Positions 1-8,466 of a stretch of DNA of 64,000 nt are shown here, piece by piece (position 1 is the stretch's first letter; the number at the start of each line of letters is the position of its first letter). Origin of the DNA: Oleidesulfovibrio alaskensis DSM 16109 (GTDB taxonomy: Bacteria > Desulfobacterota > Desulfovibrionia > Desulfovibrionales > Desulfovibrionaceae); NCBI RefSeq assembly GCF_000482745.1, contig NZ_KI519494.1:503682-567681 (forward strand). Direction: 5' to 3'. The translations under genes were made by a program, and so were the position numbers. Under the pieces are notes generated by a model that ran no database searches, was not told where the DNA came from, and saw only the letters and a program-made list of their open reading frames with translations.

Positions 1-1718
1 ACGGGCACTATGTACATGCAGCTGTCAGCATGTTCTGCACCGCCGAGGCTGCAGACCTTGCCACGGCCGATGCAGTCATCGGTGAAGGCAGACATCATGA
101 TATCGGGGAAGGTGTCGCCGTGCTGGAGCTTTGCTGCACGTCCGCTCTTGGTGCTGACATTTGCCCAGTATTCAATCATGGCCTTGTAAGCTGCAACAAA
201 CTCTTCATAGGAGGTCATCTGGGTAAAGTCGCCGGTTTTCGGCCCCAGCTGCGAGTTGGAGATGAAATCCCAACCGTTGTACATGGTAAGCTCAAGGATT
301 CGGCCATAGCTGGTAACCAGAGGCCAGATGGAGCTGGTTTTGCCGGGAACCGTGTGCAGGGTACAACCGCCCAGAGCGTAGTTGCGTGCTTCCTCCATCG
401 TGTAACCACGGGCAAGCAGGTACTGGATGCTGGGTTCGTCGTTGAAGAAGGCAGGGAAGCCCATGCCCAGCTTAACGGTTTCCAGTGCACGCTTCATGAA
501 CTTGGGATCGATCTGGGTGTGCCAACGCACGGATATCGTCGGGTGAGTCGTTCTTACACGCTCTGCGGCTTCCAGGAATGCGAAGGACAGTTCGTTGGTG
601 GCGTCTCTGCCGGTCTTGGGGTCTACGCCGCAGATAACGCAGTTATGGAAGTGGGATTCGCTGCTCAGGTTCGGAGTCATAACGTCGGGCCAGAACTGGC
701 GCTTACCCATAATCTTGACTCGGAAGCATTCGAACAGCTGGACAACATATTCGTCGTCGATTTTGCCGCTGGCAATGTCAGACTTGTACTGGGGGTACAT
801 GATCTGATCGATACGGCCATAGCCCATGCCGAAGGTACGGGTATCGTAAAAGACCATGAGCAGACCGAATACGAGAGACTGGAGGGCTTCCTGGAAGGTT
901 TCTGCCGGATGTTCCGGAACGCGGTTGCATACGCGGGCCATCTCTTCCAGTTCTGCCTTGCGAACCGGATCGGTTTCCTTGGCTGCCAGTTCGGTGGCAA
1001 GGTCACGATATCTGTGAGCGTAATCGATACCACCCAGCAGCATTTCCTTGAGTCCAAGCCAGAACTCATGGCGACGATAGTCTTCGTAGGTAATCATTAC
1101 GAACTTTTCGAGCTGCTCGTCGATATCTGCGATCAAGCCGCGGACGCCTCTTTTCACCAGACGGTCAAGGTCGGGGCAGTTCCATGCTTTTTCAGCAAAC
1201 ATTTCAGAAACAGTGTTCACGATCCAGGAACCGGCTTCACCGATCTTGTGTTCCAAAGCGGCTTCTTCGTCACCGAGGAAGGCAATCCACTTTTCCTTTC
1301 CGCCTGTTTCTCTGAAATATTCACCGATGGATCTGCCGATTTCCATCTGCTCTTCATCTTCCCACCTGAAGAAGCCCTTTCTGCCTTCCACACCATAGTT
1401 GTCGATGTAGTCTACAATCCAGGTTGCAGCCAGATCGGGGAAGAATTCGGGGCCCATCGGCTTGGCGCTGAAGTCACCGCAAAGCAGCTGATGGTCATCA
1501 ATACGGATGGGCATTTCCTGAAGGATTTTGCGAATGGCCTTGCCGCGTCTGCGGAAGAAATGCAAGCTTTCCGTTTCCTTGTAGCTTTCCATAAGAAGCT
1601 GCGCGCGCGACATAGACATAGACTGGGAGTAACGCAGAGGGTTCAAAACATCCCACATCACGTTACCACGAGAGCGATCCTCATACTTGTTGTATTGGAC
1701 TTTTTCAACGTTCTTCAT
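1..1718 (-). CDS. Glycyl radical enzyme (PFL-like), 3' end outside window
   Basis: This is the N-terminal 572 or so residues of a pyruvate-formate-lyase-like glycyl radical enzyme; the Gly-radical domain lies beyond base 1. The start is ATG at 1718 behind a clear GGAG ribosome site. Family landmarks are NRVPEHPAETFQEALQS near residues 265-281 and the active-site loop ALGGCTLHTVPGK near 448-460, with the thiyl cysteine at Cys452. Most GRE eliminases read GCVE here, with a Glu two residues after the Cys that acts as acid/base. This protein has Leu there and a His one residue later. It lacks the Cys-Cys pair of true PFL. The gene lies last in an MFS-activase-GRE operon, so an activated radical enzyme acting on an imported organic anion is likely. 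Substrate unknown; GRE membership is firm, specificity is not. Confidence 0.9.
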   Translation of the reverse strand, partial: MKNVEKVQYNKYEDRSRGNVMWDVLNPLRYSQSMSMSRAQLLMESYKETESLHFFRRRGKAIRKILQEMPIRIDDHQLLCGDFSAKPMGPEFFPDLAATWIVDYIDNYGVEGRKGFFRWEDEEQMEIGRSIGEYFRETGGKEKWIAFLGDEEAALEHKIGEAGSWIVNTVSEMFAEKAWNCPDLDRLVKRGVRGLIADIDEQLEKFVMITYEDYRRHEFWLGLKEMLLGGIDYAHRYRDLATELAAKETDPVRKAELEEMARVCNRVPEHPAETFQEALQSLVFGLLMVFYDTRTFGMGYGRIDQIMYPQYKSDIASGKIDDEYVVQLFECFRVKIMGKRQFWPDVMTPNLSSESHFHNCVICGVDPKTGRDATNELSFAFLEAAERVRTTHPTISVRWHTQIDPKFMKRALETVKLGMGFPAFFNDEPSIQYLLARGYTMEEARNYALGGCTLHTVPGKTSSIWPLVTSYGRILELTMYNGWDFISNSQLGPKTGDFTQMTSYEEFVAAYKAMIEYWANVSTKSGRAAKLQHGDTFPDIMMSAFTDDCIGRGKVCSLGGAEHADSCMYIVP

Positions 1719-1903
1719 GTCTTTAACTCCTTCTACCTTTGTTGTTACAGCTGGCTGCAAACATGCATGTTTCCATTATAAAAAGGCTACTGTACTGCAC
1801 TGGATATACAGAACCGCAAAACCAACTTTCATTTCACAACACCACCGGCGGTTCCTTTCTGCCGATCAGGCGGCGTTGGCAGGAACCAATTCAGGCTGTC
1901 GGC

Positions 1904-2812
1904 CTAGAACGACATGACAAGCTCTTCCAGTTCATCAAGATACTTGTCTGACTGCCGCGCATGCCTTTGCGGCTCACTGAACCCCAGGCGCAAATACTTG
2001 TCTTCTCCAAGATTATTGTATGCAAGAAGCTCAAGGTGCTCAGATGGAGACAATCCAAGTTCGTTTTTAATAAAACTTGCAGTTGCCTCTATGTTCTCTT
2101 TGTCGTCGTTAAAACCGGGAATAAGAGGAGTTCTGAAGAGCATCTGCTTTTTAGCTTCAACAAGCTTTCTGGCATTCTCGAGAATGAGCCTGTTGGATAC
2201 TCCGGTTCCCTCTTTATGCTTTTCGTCATCCATGCACTTGAGGTCGTAGTAGACGTAGTCTGCGTCCTCGGTAATTTGCTGCACCCGCTCCCAGGGGTAG
2301 GCACCGGTTATCTCTACGCAGGTATTGATCCCTTCTTCCTGGGCTTTCTTCAAAAGAGCTGCGGTAAATTCCGGCTGAACCGCACAGTCTCCGCCAGAGA
2401 TTGTCAGACCACCACCAGAGTTCAGATACAGATTGTAGTCGCTGGAAACCTGCTTCATAACCTCTTCAACGGTCATGGGTTTGCCTTCAACTTTACGCGT
2501 CATGGACAGACAGACAGCCGGTGAAGTGCATGCGCCGCAAGCGGTACAACGTTCCCAGTCAATCACTAATTTGCCGTCAACGATGCTGTTGGCTTTGTTA
2601 GGACATGCATCGATGCATCTGCCGCACGAAGTGCACTCATCTGCCCGAAACATAAGAACAGGGTGCAGGCTCTGGGACTCCGGGTTCTGACACCACTTAC
2701 AACGTAGCGGACATCCTTTCAGGAACACCGTCGTCCGTATTCCGGGGCCGTCATGAGTAGAATAGCGTTGGATGTTGAATACTTGTCCAATCAGATTGTT
2801 TTCTTGAGCCAC
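1904..2812 (-). CDS. Glycyl radical enzyme activase (radical SAM)
   Basis: This 302-aa radical SAM protein should install the glycyl radical on the downstream GRE (gap 185 bp). The SAM-cluster motif CX3CX2C is Cys34-Cys38-Cys41 in GCPLRCKWCQNPE. Two ferredoxin-like clusters follow: Cys60/63/66/70, and Cys89/92/95/101, the last with an unusual CX5C spacing. Such an inserted double-cluster domain is typical of activases of non-PFL GREs such as choline lyase, propanediol dehydratase and isethionate lyase. The SAM-binding SGGD motif is present (GGGLTISGGDCAVQPE). The start is GTG at 2812 behind an AAGGTGG site. Pairing with the GRE is inferred from adjacency. Confidence 0.93.
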   Translation of the reverse strand: MAQENNLIGQVFNIQRYSTHDGPGIRTTVFLKGCPLRCKWCQNPESQSLHPVLMFRADECTSCGRCIDACPNKANSIVDGKLVIDWERCTACGACTSPAVCLSMTRKVEGKPMTVEEVMKQVSSDYNLYLNSGGGLTISGGDCAVQPEFTAALLKKAQEEGINTCVEITGAYPWERVQQITEDADYVYYDLKCMDDEKHKEGTGVSNRLILENARKLVEAKKQMLFRTPLIPGFNDDKENIEATASFIKNELGLSPSEHLELLAYNNLGEDKYLRLGFSEPQRHARQSDKYLDELEELVMSF

Positions 2813-2892
2813 TTGTAACCACCTTGTAGCTTTGTACCGCCGACCGGCTGCGCAGTATTTACCGAAGCCGGACGTACAGATACGGAAGTTCT

Positions 2893-4200
2893 CTAATTGG
2901 CTGCGGCTTCAGCCTCGGGCGTATCATCCATAGAGGAAACCTTGCCCTCTGCTGTCATGGGCAGGCTGGCTGCAAGCAAAGCTGACACTACGAAGGACGC
3001 AAGGGCGAACATAATCGAATATGTGTAGCTTCCGGTGCTGTCCTTGAGGTAGCCGCCGATCAGCGGGCCGATGAAGGGGCCTACGCCCATAACGATCAGC
3101 GTTGCCAGACCCCATATCTTGCCGAGGGTGGCCCGACCGTAAATGGCGCCTGCGTAGCCAACAACGCCACCGGGAACAACAGCCCAGTAGATTGCGAAGA
3201 TGACGCACGAGATAGCACCGAGGAAGAACGTTGTTTGCGTTTGCAGCAGAAGCATGGCGCAGGCGACAATGCCGGTGATAGGGCCAAAAATGAGCATTTT
3301 CTTACGGCCCTGCGCCTCACAGGAAGACCTGGCTACCGCCTTGTCTGCAACGATACCCATGAGAGGCATGGAGAAGATGCCTACGATGCCGATGATAATG
3401 TAAAGGTTGGTGGCTTCGCCCAGCTGCAGGCCAAGATCAGCTGTCCAGTAGCTGATAACCTGAGTCCATACGAGGAACTCTGCCAGCATACTGGTCAGGA
3501 ACATGAAGATCGCACCCCAGATGGGATAGGTGGAGAAAGCTTCCCTGATAGCCCAGACCTTTTCAGGCTTACCGCTTTTCTGCGGCATTTCGCCAAAGGC
3601 CTGCATGTTGTAATCTTCGGGATTTCCCTTTGCCAGCAAACCTGCGACCACCAGGCAGGCCAGAGTCAGAACACCCAGCACCTGCATTGCGGCACGCCAG
3701 GCGTCACCTTCAGCTCCGGCAAGAGCCTGCTTTACAAAAAGACTCATAATAACCTGAGACATGGGCGCACCCATAAAGGCTATGCCGAACATTTTTGCGT
3801 AGTTTTTGCCCACATACCACTTGCGGATAGAGATGGTAGATGAAACCCACAGCATGCCTGTGGCGACCCCGGCAAGGATGCCGTAGGAGGCGTAGTAGGC
3901 ATAAAGGCTCTGGGTCAGGCTGGTAACATAGAAGCCGGAAGCGCCGAGGATGGCTCCGATAAAGTAGACAGGCTTGGTTCCCCACTTATCGAGGATCATG
4001 CCACAGAAGAAGGCGGCAATGGCATAAAACATCATCATGAAGGAATAGCCCAGAGTAACCTCGGCCTGAGACCATCCCATATCAGCGCTCATAGGAACTT
4101 TGAGAATTGAGAAGGTAGCCCGATAGCCAAACAGACAGAACATGGCCAGCCAAGAGGCTGCAACCACTGACCAACCATAACAATTTTTGCTTTTGCCCAC
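2893..4200 (-). CDS. MFS transporter, oxalate/formate antiporter-like
   Basis: A 435-aa major facilitator protein with 12 predicted membrane segments. It has the signature loop DKWGTKP between TM2 and TM3 and the general layout of OFA or monocarboxylate-type carriers. The chosen start is GTG at 4200, preceded by AAGGAG at ideal spacing; an in-frame extension to 4281 adds 27 residues with no ribosome site. It is the first gene of the operon with the activase and GRE, so it probably imports the GRE substrate or exports the product. A charged, Ala-rich cytoplasmic tail ends the protein. The substrate cannot be read from the sequence. Confidence 0.88.
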   Translation of the reverse strand: MGKSKNCYGWSVVAASWLAMFCLFGYRATFSILKVPMSADMGWSQAEVTLGYSFMMMFYAIAAFFCGMILDKWGTKPVYFIGAILGASGFYVTSLTQSLYAYYASYGILAGVATGMLWVSSTISIRKWYVGKNYAKMFGIAFMGAPMSQVIMSLFVKQALAGAEGDAWRAAMQVLGVLTLACLVVAGLLAKGNPEDYNMQAFGEMPQKSGKPEKVWAIREAFSTYPIWGAIFMFLTSMLAEFLVWTQVISYWTADLGLQLGEATNLYIIIGIVGIFSMPLMGIVADKAVARSSCEAQGRKKMLIFGPITGIVACAMLLLQTQTTFFLGAISCVIFAIYWAVVPGGVVGYAGAIYGRATLGKIWGLATLIVMGVGPFIGPLIGGYLKDSTGSYTYSIMFALASFVVSALLAASLPMTAEGKVSSMDDTPEAEAAAN

Positions 4201-4260
4201 GTCTTTCTCCTTGTAAATGCATGGCACGACGCCATTCCGCGTTTGTGTGATTCTTGCATT

Positions 4261-4278
4261 TACATATTGTATGCCAAT
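4261..4278 (-). promoter_or_regulatory. Possible sigma-54 promoter for MFS-activase-GRE operon
   Basis: On the minus strand the sequence TGGCATACAATATGTA lies about 60 bp before the GTG start at 4200. The -24 box is good (TGGCAT) but the -12 box reads ATGTA instead of TTGCA, with GG-N10-GT instead of GG-N10-GC. The divergent sigma-54 activator and its palindromic site make it plausible, but the match is partial. Confidence 0.35.
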
Positions 4279-4525
4279 CACATGAAATCTTATAAAAAGA
4301 GGAGTAAAAACGGATTGTTACGCTAATTAACTTTCAAAAGACACTTTGTGTGCTGTAAGATAAAGTGTAACAACGCGTGACAGGTAGACGAAGAAAAGAG
4401 CTGCCAAAGCAAGTGTGCAGAATGGTTTGAGGAGCGATTCAAAAAGGCTGTTTGCTGCTTGAATCAACGGTTTCTATCAATTGGCAGGGTGGTCCAAGCC
4501 TGGCGGGCGTAAGGCTCTGAAGCAC

Positions 4526-4553
4526 CCTGTCACGCTTGTGACAGCTGTCACAA
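4526..4553. promoter_or_regulatory. Palindromic activator/operator site, three half-sites
   Basis: The perfect 18-bp palindrome TTGTGACAGCTGTCACAA (4536-4553) overlaps a second inverted repeat, CTGTCAC-N4-GTGACAG (4526-4543). This gives three alternating CTGTCAC half-sites. It sits in the 414-bp divergent region, 62 bp before the activator gene start and about 260 bp upstream of the possible MFS promoter, a normal distance for a sigma-54 upstream activating sequence. Binding by the neighbouring activator is inferred. Confidence 0.65.
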
Positions 4554-4614
4554 AAGGGAGCAGTTTTTAAACTCAGCTGGCGAGTCACACCTTTCAGACA
4601 GGAGGAATACCGCG

Positions 4615-6012
4615 ATGCTTGAAGATATTTATGGTCACGATCTCAAGCAACTAGTGAATTTTCAGCGCAAAATTATAGACCTATGCGCGGACGCTCTGAT
4701 GGTAGTCAACAAGGAGGGGCGGCTTATTTACATTAATGAAAGCTTTAAAGAGCTTCATGGCTTAGGCGAAGAAGTGCTGGGAGAGCCGGTAAGCAACATA
4801 ATTGATAATACCCGGTTAAATATCGTCGCCCAGACAGGTATCGCAGAGCATGATTGTCTTCAGGAAATTGAGAACCACTCGTTTATAGTCTCGCGCATAC
4901 CGTTTTACGAGGATGGAAACTGCATCGGTGCAGTCGGGATGATCCGTTTCCGGCATGTGGATGAAATTCAAAAGCTCACAGAGAATATTAAAGAGCTTAA
5001 AAACGAAATTGAAAGGTTACGCAAAAGCAAAAAAGCAAGCGATGAAGCCGAATACACTTTCAGCCACATTCCGGGAATCGCCCCCGCAGCCAGAGAGGCA
5101 AAAAACAAAGCCATGCTGGCCGCCCCGCGGAACGTGACGGTTTTGTTACGCGGAGAATCCGGTGTGGGTAAGGAAGTATATTCCCAGAGCATTCACAATT
5201 TCAGCCAACGTTGTGATGGTCCGTTTATACATCTCAACTGCAGCGCCATTGCCGAGCACCTGATCGAATCTGAACTGTTCGGCTACGAAGAAGGCGCCTT
5301 TACCGGAGCCCGCAAGGGCGGACGCAGAGGCATGTTTGAACAGGCCGACAAAGGCACAATTTTTCTGGATGAAATTGGTGATATGCCGCTTGCAGCGCAG
5401 GTTAAGCTGCTGCGTGTAATTCAAGAGGGCAAAGTCAGCCGCATAGGAAGTGAAAAGATCACAAAGGTTGATGTCCGGATTATTGCTGCAACAAACCGGA
5501 ATCTTGAAGAAATGGTGAAAGAAAAGACCTTCAGGGAAGACCTGTTCTATCGCCTGAACGTTATCCCCATTAAACTGCCTGCCCTGCGCCACGCGGTTGA
5601 GGAAATTCCGATATTAGCCAAGCGCATCTGGAAGCGGATGTCCCGGAAAAACGGCATGTTCCATAAGTACCTTAACAGCAGCGCCCTGATCGCCCTGCAA
5701 GAATACCCGTGGCCGGGGAATGTCCGGGAATTACAGAACTTTTTGGAACGCTGTATGATAATGTCGCGCGAAAACGATATCACTGCTGAAATCGTTAACA
5801 CTGTTCTTCAAAACGGTGTGGCATGTGATTTGATGCAACCGGAAGATGCTCTTGAACTGTTACCTCTTGCAGAACTGGTTGAGAAGACCGAGCTTCAGGC
5901 CATATCCCGTGCTTTGAGCGCCGCCAACGGTAATCGTTCCGCCGCAGCGCGCAGACTCGGGATAACCCGCCCTCTGCTCTATAAAAAGATGATTAAATAC
6001 GGGCTTAAATAA
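4615..6012 (+). CDS. PAS-domain sigma-54-dependent transcriptional activator
   Basis: A 465-aa enhancer-binding protein. Residues 20-125 form a PAS-type sensor, followed by a short coiled coil rich in Lys and Glu. The AAA+ domain carries Walker A GESGVGKE, the sigma-54 contact loop GAFTGA, Walker B IFLDEIGD and the arginine finger region FREDLFYRLNV. A Fis-type helix-turn-helix ends the protein (NRSAAARRLGITRPLLYKKM). An AGGAGG site precedes the ATG. It is divergent from the MFS-activase-GRE operon and separated from it by a palindrome, so it very likely senses the GRE substrate and switches that operon on. AT-rich codon use matches the GRE module rather than genes further right. Confidence 0.93.
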   Translation: MLEDIYGHDLKQLVNFQRKIIDLCADALMVVNKEGRLIYINESFKELHGLGEEVLGEPVSNIIDNTRLNIVAQTGIAEHDCLQEIENHSFIVSRIPFYEDGNCIGAVGMIRFRHVDEIQKLTENIKELKNEIERLRKSKKASDEAEYTFSHIPGIAPAAREAKNKAMLAAPRNVTVLLRGESGVGKEVYSQSIHNFSQRCDGPFIHLNCSAIAEHLIESELFGYEEGAFTGARKGGRRGMFEQADKGTIFLDEIGDMPLAAQVKLLRVIQEGKVSRIGSEKITKVDVRIIAATNRNLEEMVKEKTFREDLFYRLNVIPIKLPALRHAVEEIPILAKRIWKRMSRKNGMFHKYLNSSALIALQEYPWPGNVRELQNFLERCMIMSRENDITAEIVNTVLQNGVACDLMQPEDALELLPLAELVEKTELQAISRALSAANGNRSAAARRLGITRPLLYKKMIKYGLK

Positions 6013-6145
6013 CCCCTTGAAATAGGGATAGCCGGTTTGCCAGTCTGACAGGCATACCGGCGCGGGCGTTTCGCCCGCCTGCTGTCACAGAATGCGAACT
6101 GCGGCCTCTGTTTTACCGCGACCTGCGGGTTTACAAGACCGGGCT

Positions 6146-6180
6146 GCGTTTGACCGGGCGCGTTTGACCGGGCGCGTTTG
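6146..6180. repeat. 14-bp tandem repeat, 2.5 copies
   Basis: The unit GCGTTTGACCGGGC occurs twice in perfect tandem (6146-6159, 6160-6173), followed by a half copy GCGTTTG. It lies in non-coding DNA next to a transposase remnant. Too few copies and no spacers, so not a CRISPR. Confidence 0.85.
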
Positions 6181-6489
6181 GGCTCAGGAGCCGGCTGTAC
6201 GGACCATATGGCAGCTTGAGGGATCATATCAAAAAGCTCCCCGCGATACGGGCGGGCTTCGGTTGGCAAGATGTCTCGGTGTGTCGTGGTATCCTGATCC
6301 AGCTTGGTAAAAAATTCTTTTTTGAAATCCGCACGGGGCGCCGGACATTTTCGGAATGATGCTTTTGAGCAGGTCGTCGGGTTGTTGCAGGTGGTGGCTG
6401 CGCCGGGTGATCAGACCTTCCGGAGCAGCCCTCAATGAGACCGGTTTGATCCTGCTGCAGCGTTGCGGACACAGAGTTAAGCCACCGGC

Positions 6490-6651
6490 GTGACGAGCAG
6501 ACAGGAGAAGCGGAGGAGCGGGGGGCGCAGGATATACGATGCGGAGTTCAAACGGAATGTCGTCCGGACGGTCGGGGAATCGGGACAGGCGGCGGACGGG
6601 GGTGTACCGCGCTTCGGATCGGGGGGATATCATCAATTGCAGGCGGCGTGA
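6490..6651 (+). pseudogene. Remnant of IS3-type transposase OrfA
   Basis: Reading from GTG at 6490 gives about 53 codons. Residues around RRIYDAEFKRNVVRTVGESG match the N-terminal pattern of IS3-family OrfA proteins (YxxEFKxxVVRxVxESG). The following helix-turn-helix part is corrupted, and a stop appears at 6649-6651 with no OrfB behind it. I see no terminal inverted repeats. The identification rests on one short motif. Confidence 0.42.
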
Positions 6652-7148
6652 GATACGCGGCACTCCACCAACCTTGAGGTGGAAAATCCGGGCGGCTTGG
6701 TGCAACACAGGCTACACACCGGAGAAAGGGCAGGTGTGCGCGGGGCCGTCCGGTGCAGCCATGGCGCCCTGATGGCGGGGCAGGCCGTTGGTGATGCCTG
6801 CCGCAACACGGGCAGGAGCGCGGCCGTGCGCAGATACAGGGCGCGAGATTGCAGCAGCAGGCACGCAGGATGCTTTCCGGCAGCAGCAAGTTGACATGAT
6901 GCAACAGCGATTTGTTGGTCATACGATATGGGTCTTTACAGCCGGACACGCTCTGTCGGACCTTTCCCGTTTTCAGACTCCCGGCATCCTTCCCCCTCTC
7001 TAAGCCGGAAGTTTTTTTGTTCTTCTGTTGATTTTGAGTTTCATATTCATTATTGATACCCTCAAATACGCGTGTAAGCGGTCATGGTGCCTTGCGGCAG
7101 CCGTGGCGGTGCTTCTTTGCACGGCAACACTCAGGGGGGAATCGAGTT

Positions 7149-8345
7149 TTGTCCGTCACCGGAAATTCAGTACTTTTTGCCAGAGAATATGAGCTGATAG
7201 CCGAAGCGGAAGCTGTATTGGCCCGTACGGCACCGGAGGCTCCGGCGCATGATGCGCTGGCAGGTCTGCTTGCGGGGTTCTGCAAAACGCTGCGGCAATG
7301 CGGCCGGCTTATGTCCATGGGGGACAGAATGCAGGCGCAGCTGAGTGAACTGAACCGCGATATCGCGGCCAAAGAAGCGCGCTACCGCTCCATTTTTCAG
7401 TGCGCGGCCGAAGGGGTTTTCCGTACCGGTGCAGACGGCAGCTTTGCGGAAGTCAATCCTGCCATGGCAAACATTTTCGGCTGGTCTTCGGTGGATGCGT
7501 TCATGCAGCACAACACCAGCCTTGCTTCTTTGTTTTCATCGCCGCAGGCGCACTGCGAATATCTGGACAGGCTGTGCAGCGCCGGAGCTGTTTCACGTTA
7601 CGAAGCTGTTCTGCGACGCAGAGACGGCACGCCCGTATGGGTCGAGATCAGCACGCAGGCGCTGGAAACAGGTCCGGAGACGGCCTGCGGCGCCACGCAT
7701 GTGGGCGTGGTGCTTGATGTGACCGCCCACAGGCGCATGCTTGAAGAGCTGTCACACATGGCCCGTACCGATCCGCTGACCGGTCTTAACAACCGCCGTT
7801 TTTTTATGGAGGCAGCCCGTGCCGAAGTGGAGCGCATGCAAAGCAGCGGCAGGCCGCTCTCTTTGCTGATGCTCGACATAGACCACTTTAAACGGGTCAA
7901 CGACACGTGGGGGCACGATGCCGGTGACATGGTGCTCAAACAGCTTTCCTGCTGCCTTGCAGAGACCATGCGCGGACAGGATGTCTGCGCGCGGCTGGGC
8001 GGAGAAGAGTTTGCCGTGCTGCTGCCTGAAACAGGCCACGCCGAGGCCTGCCGTGCCGCGGAAACACTGCGTCAGGCTGTGGCCGGCATGGCGTTTGCCG
8101 GGCATGGTTTTTCCGTCACGTCGTCGCTGGGCCTTACCACACTGGATTCCGCGGGGCATGCCGTTTCGGGGCAGCGTCCTGTGCCGGGGGGCGGTGCGGC
8201 CTCTGCCTGCTGCGGGCAGGTGGTGGAAATCCTGCTGAAGCGGGCCGACATTGCCCTGTATGCGGCAAAAAAGAACGGCCGCAACCGTACGGAAGTATAT
8301 CCTGCCCGTTGCACTGCCATATGCGCCGGGGCGTTATGCATCTGA
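7149..8345 (+). CDS. PAS-GGDEF diguanylate cyclase, SiaD-like position
   Basis: About 398 residues: a helical N-terminus, a PAS domain (from the EARYRSIFQCAAEGVFRTG region to the VVLDVTAHR region) and a GGDEF domain starting at TDPLTGLNNRR. The catalytic motif is intact as RLGGEEFAVLLPE, so c-di-GMP synthesis is expected. A 20-residue Gly/Ala/Cys insertion precedes the last helix. No ATG fits; TTG at 7149 follows a GGGGGA site, and the same frame stays open back to 7053, so the start is uncertain. It heads an operon with SpoIIE-phosphatase, SiaB-like and SiaC-like proteins. In Pseudomonas aeruginosa SiaABC control the cyclase SiaD. There SiaD lacks a PAS domain, so this version may receive a second signal. 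Confidence 0.85.
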   Translation: MSVTGNSVLFAREYELIAEAEAVLARTAPEAPAHDALAGLLAGFCKTLRQCGRLMSMGDRMQAQLSELNRDIAAKEARYRSIFQCAAEGVFRTGADGSFAEVNPAMANIFGWSSVDAFMQHNTSLASLFSSPQAHCEYLDRLCSAGAVSRYEAVLRRRDGTPVWVEISTQALETGPETACGATHVGVVLDVTAHRRMLEELSHMARTDPLTGLNNRRFFMEAARAEVERMQSSGRPLSLLMLDIDHFKRVNDTWGHDAGDMVLKQLSCCLAETMRGQDVCARLGGEEFAVLLPETGHAEACRAAETLRQAVAGMAFAGHGFSVTSSLGLTTLDSAGHAVSGQRPVPGGGAASACCGQVVEILLKRADIALYAAKKNGRNRTEVYPARCTAICAGALCI

Positions 8346-8466
8346 AGACAGTATCTGGACAGATATGCTGACCGTCATGCTGGCCGGCATGCTTACCGGC
8401 ACGCCTGCAGGCGCGGCACCAAAGCCGCAAGGCTTGCGGCATGGCCGCAACATACAGTGAAATATA

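Larger units (their letters stand above)
6013..7148. other. Gene-poor 1.1-kb interval with degenerate ORFs
   Basis: No intact gene is supported here. Just after the activator stop lie two hairpins (about 6031-6061 and 6062-6078) that may end its transcript. Then come a 14-bp tandem repeat and a probable transposase remnant. Open frames of 60-160 codons occur on both strands but have low-complexity Arg/Pro-rich translations and no convincing ribosome sites. The interval marks the boundary between the lower-GC left module and the GC-rich remainder. Confidence 0.6.

Noticed and set aside
30..1781. Long plus-strand open frame of 583 codons
   Set aside because: It is the complement of the GRE gene, whose frame has a ribosome site and GRE motifs; the plus-strand translation shows no family pattern.
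6146..6180. CRISPR-like repeat
   Set aside because: Adjacent 14-bp units without spacers and no cas genes.
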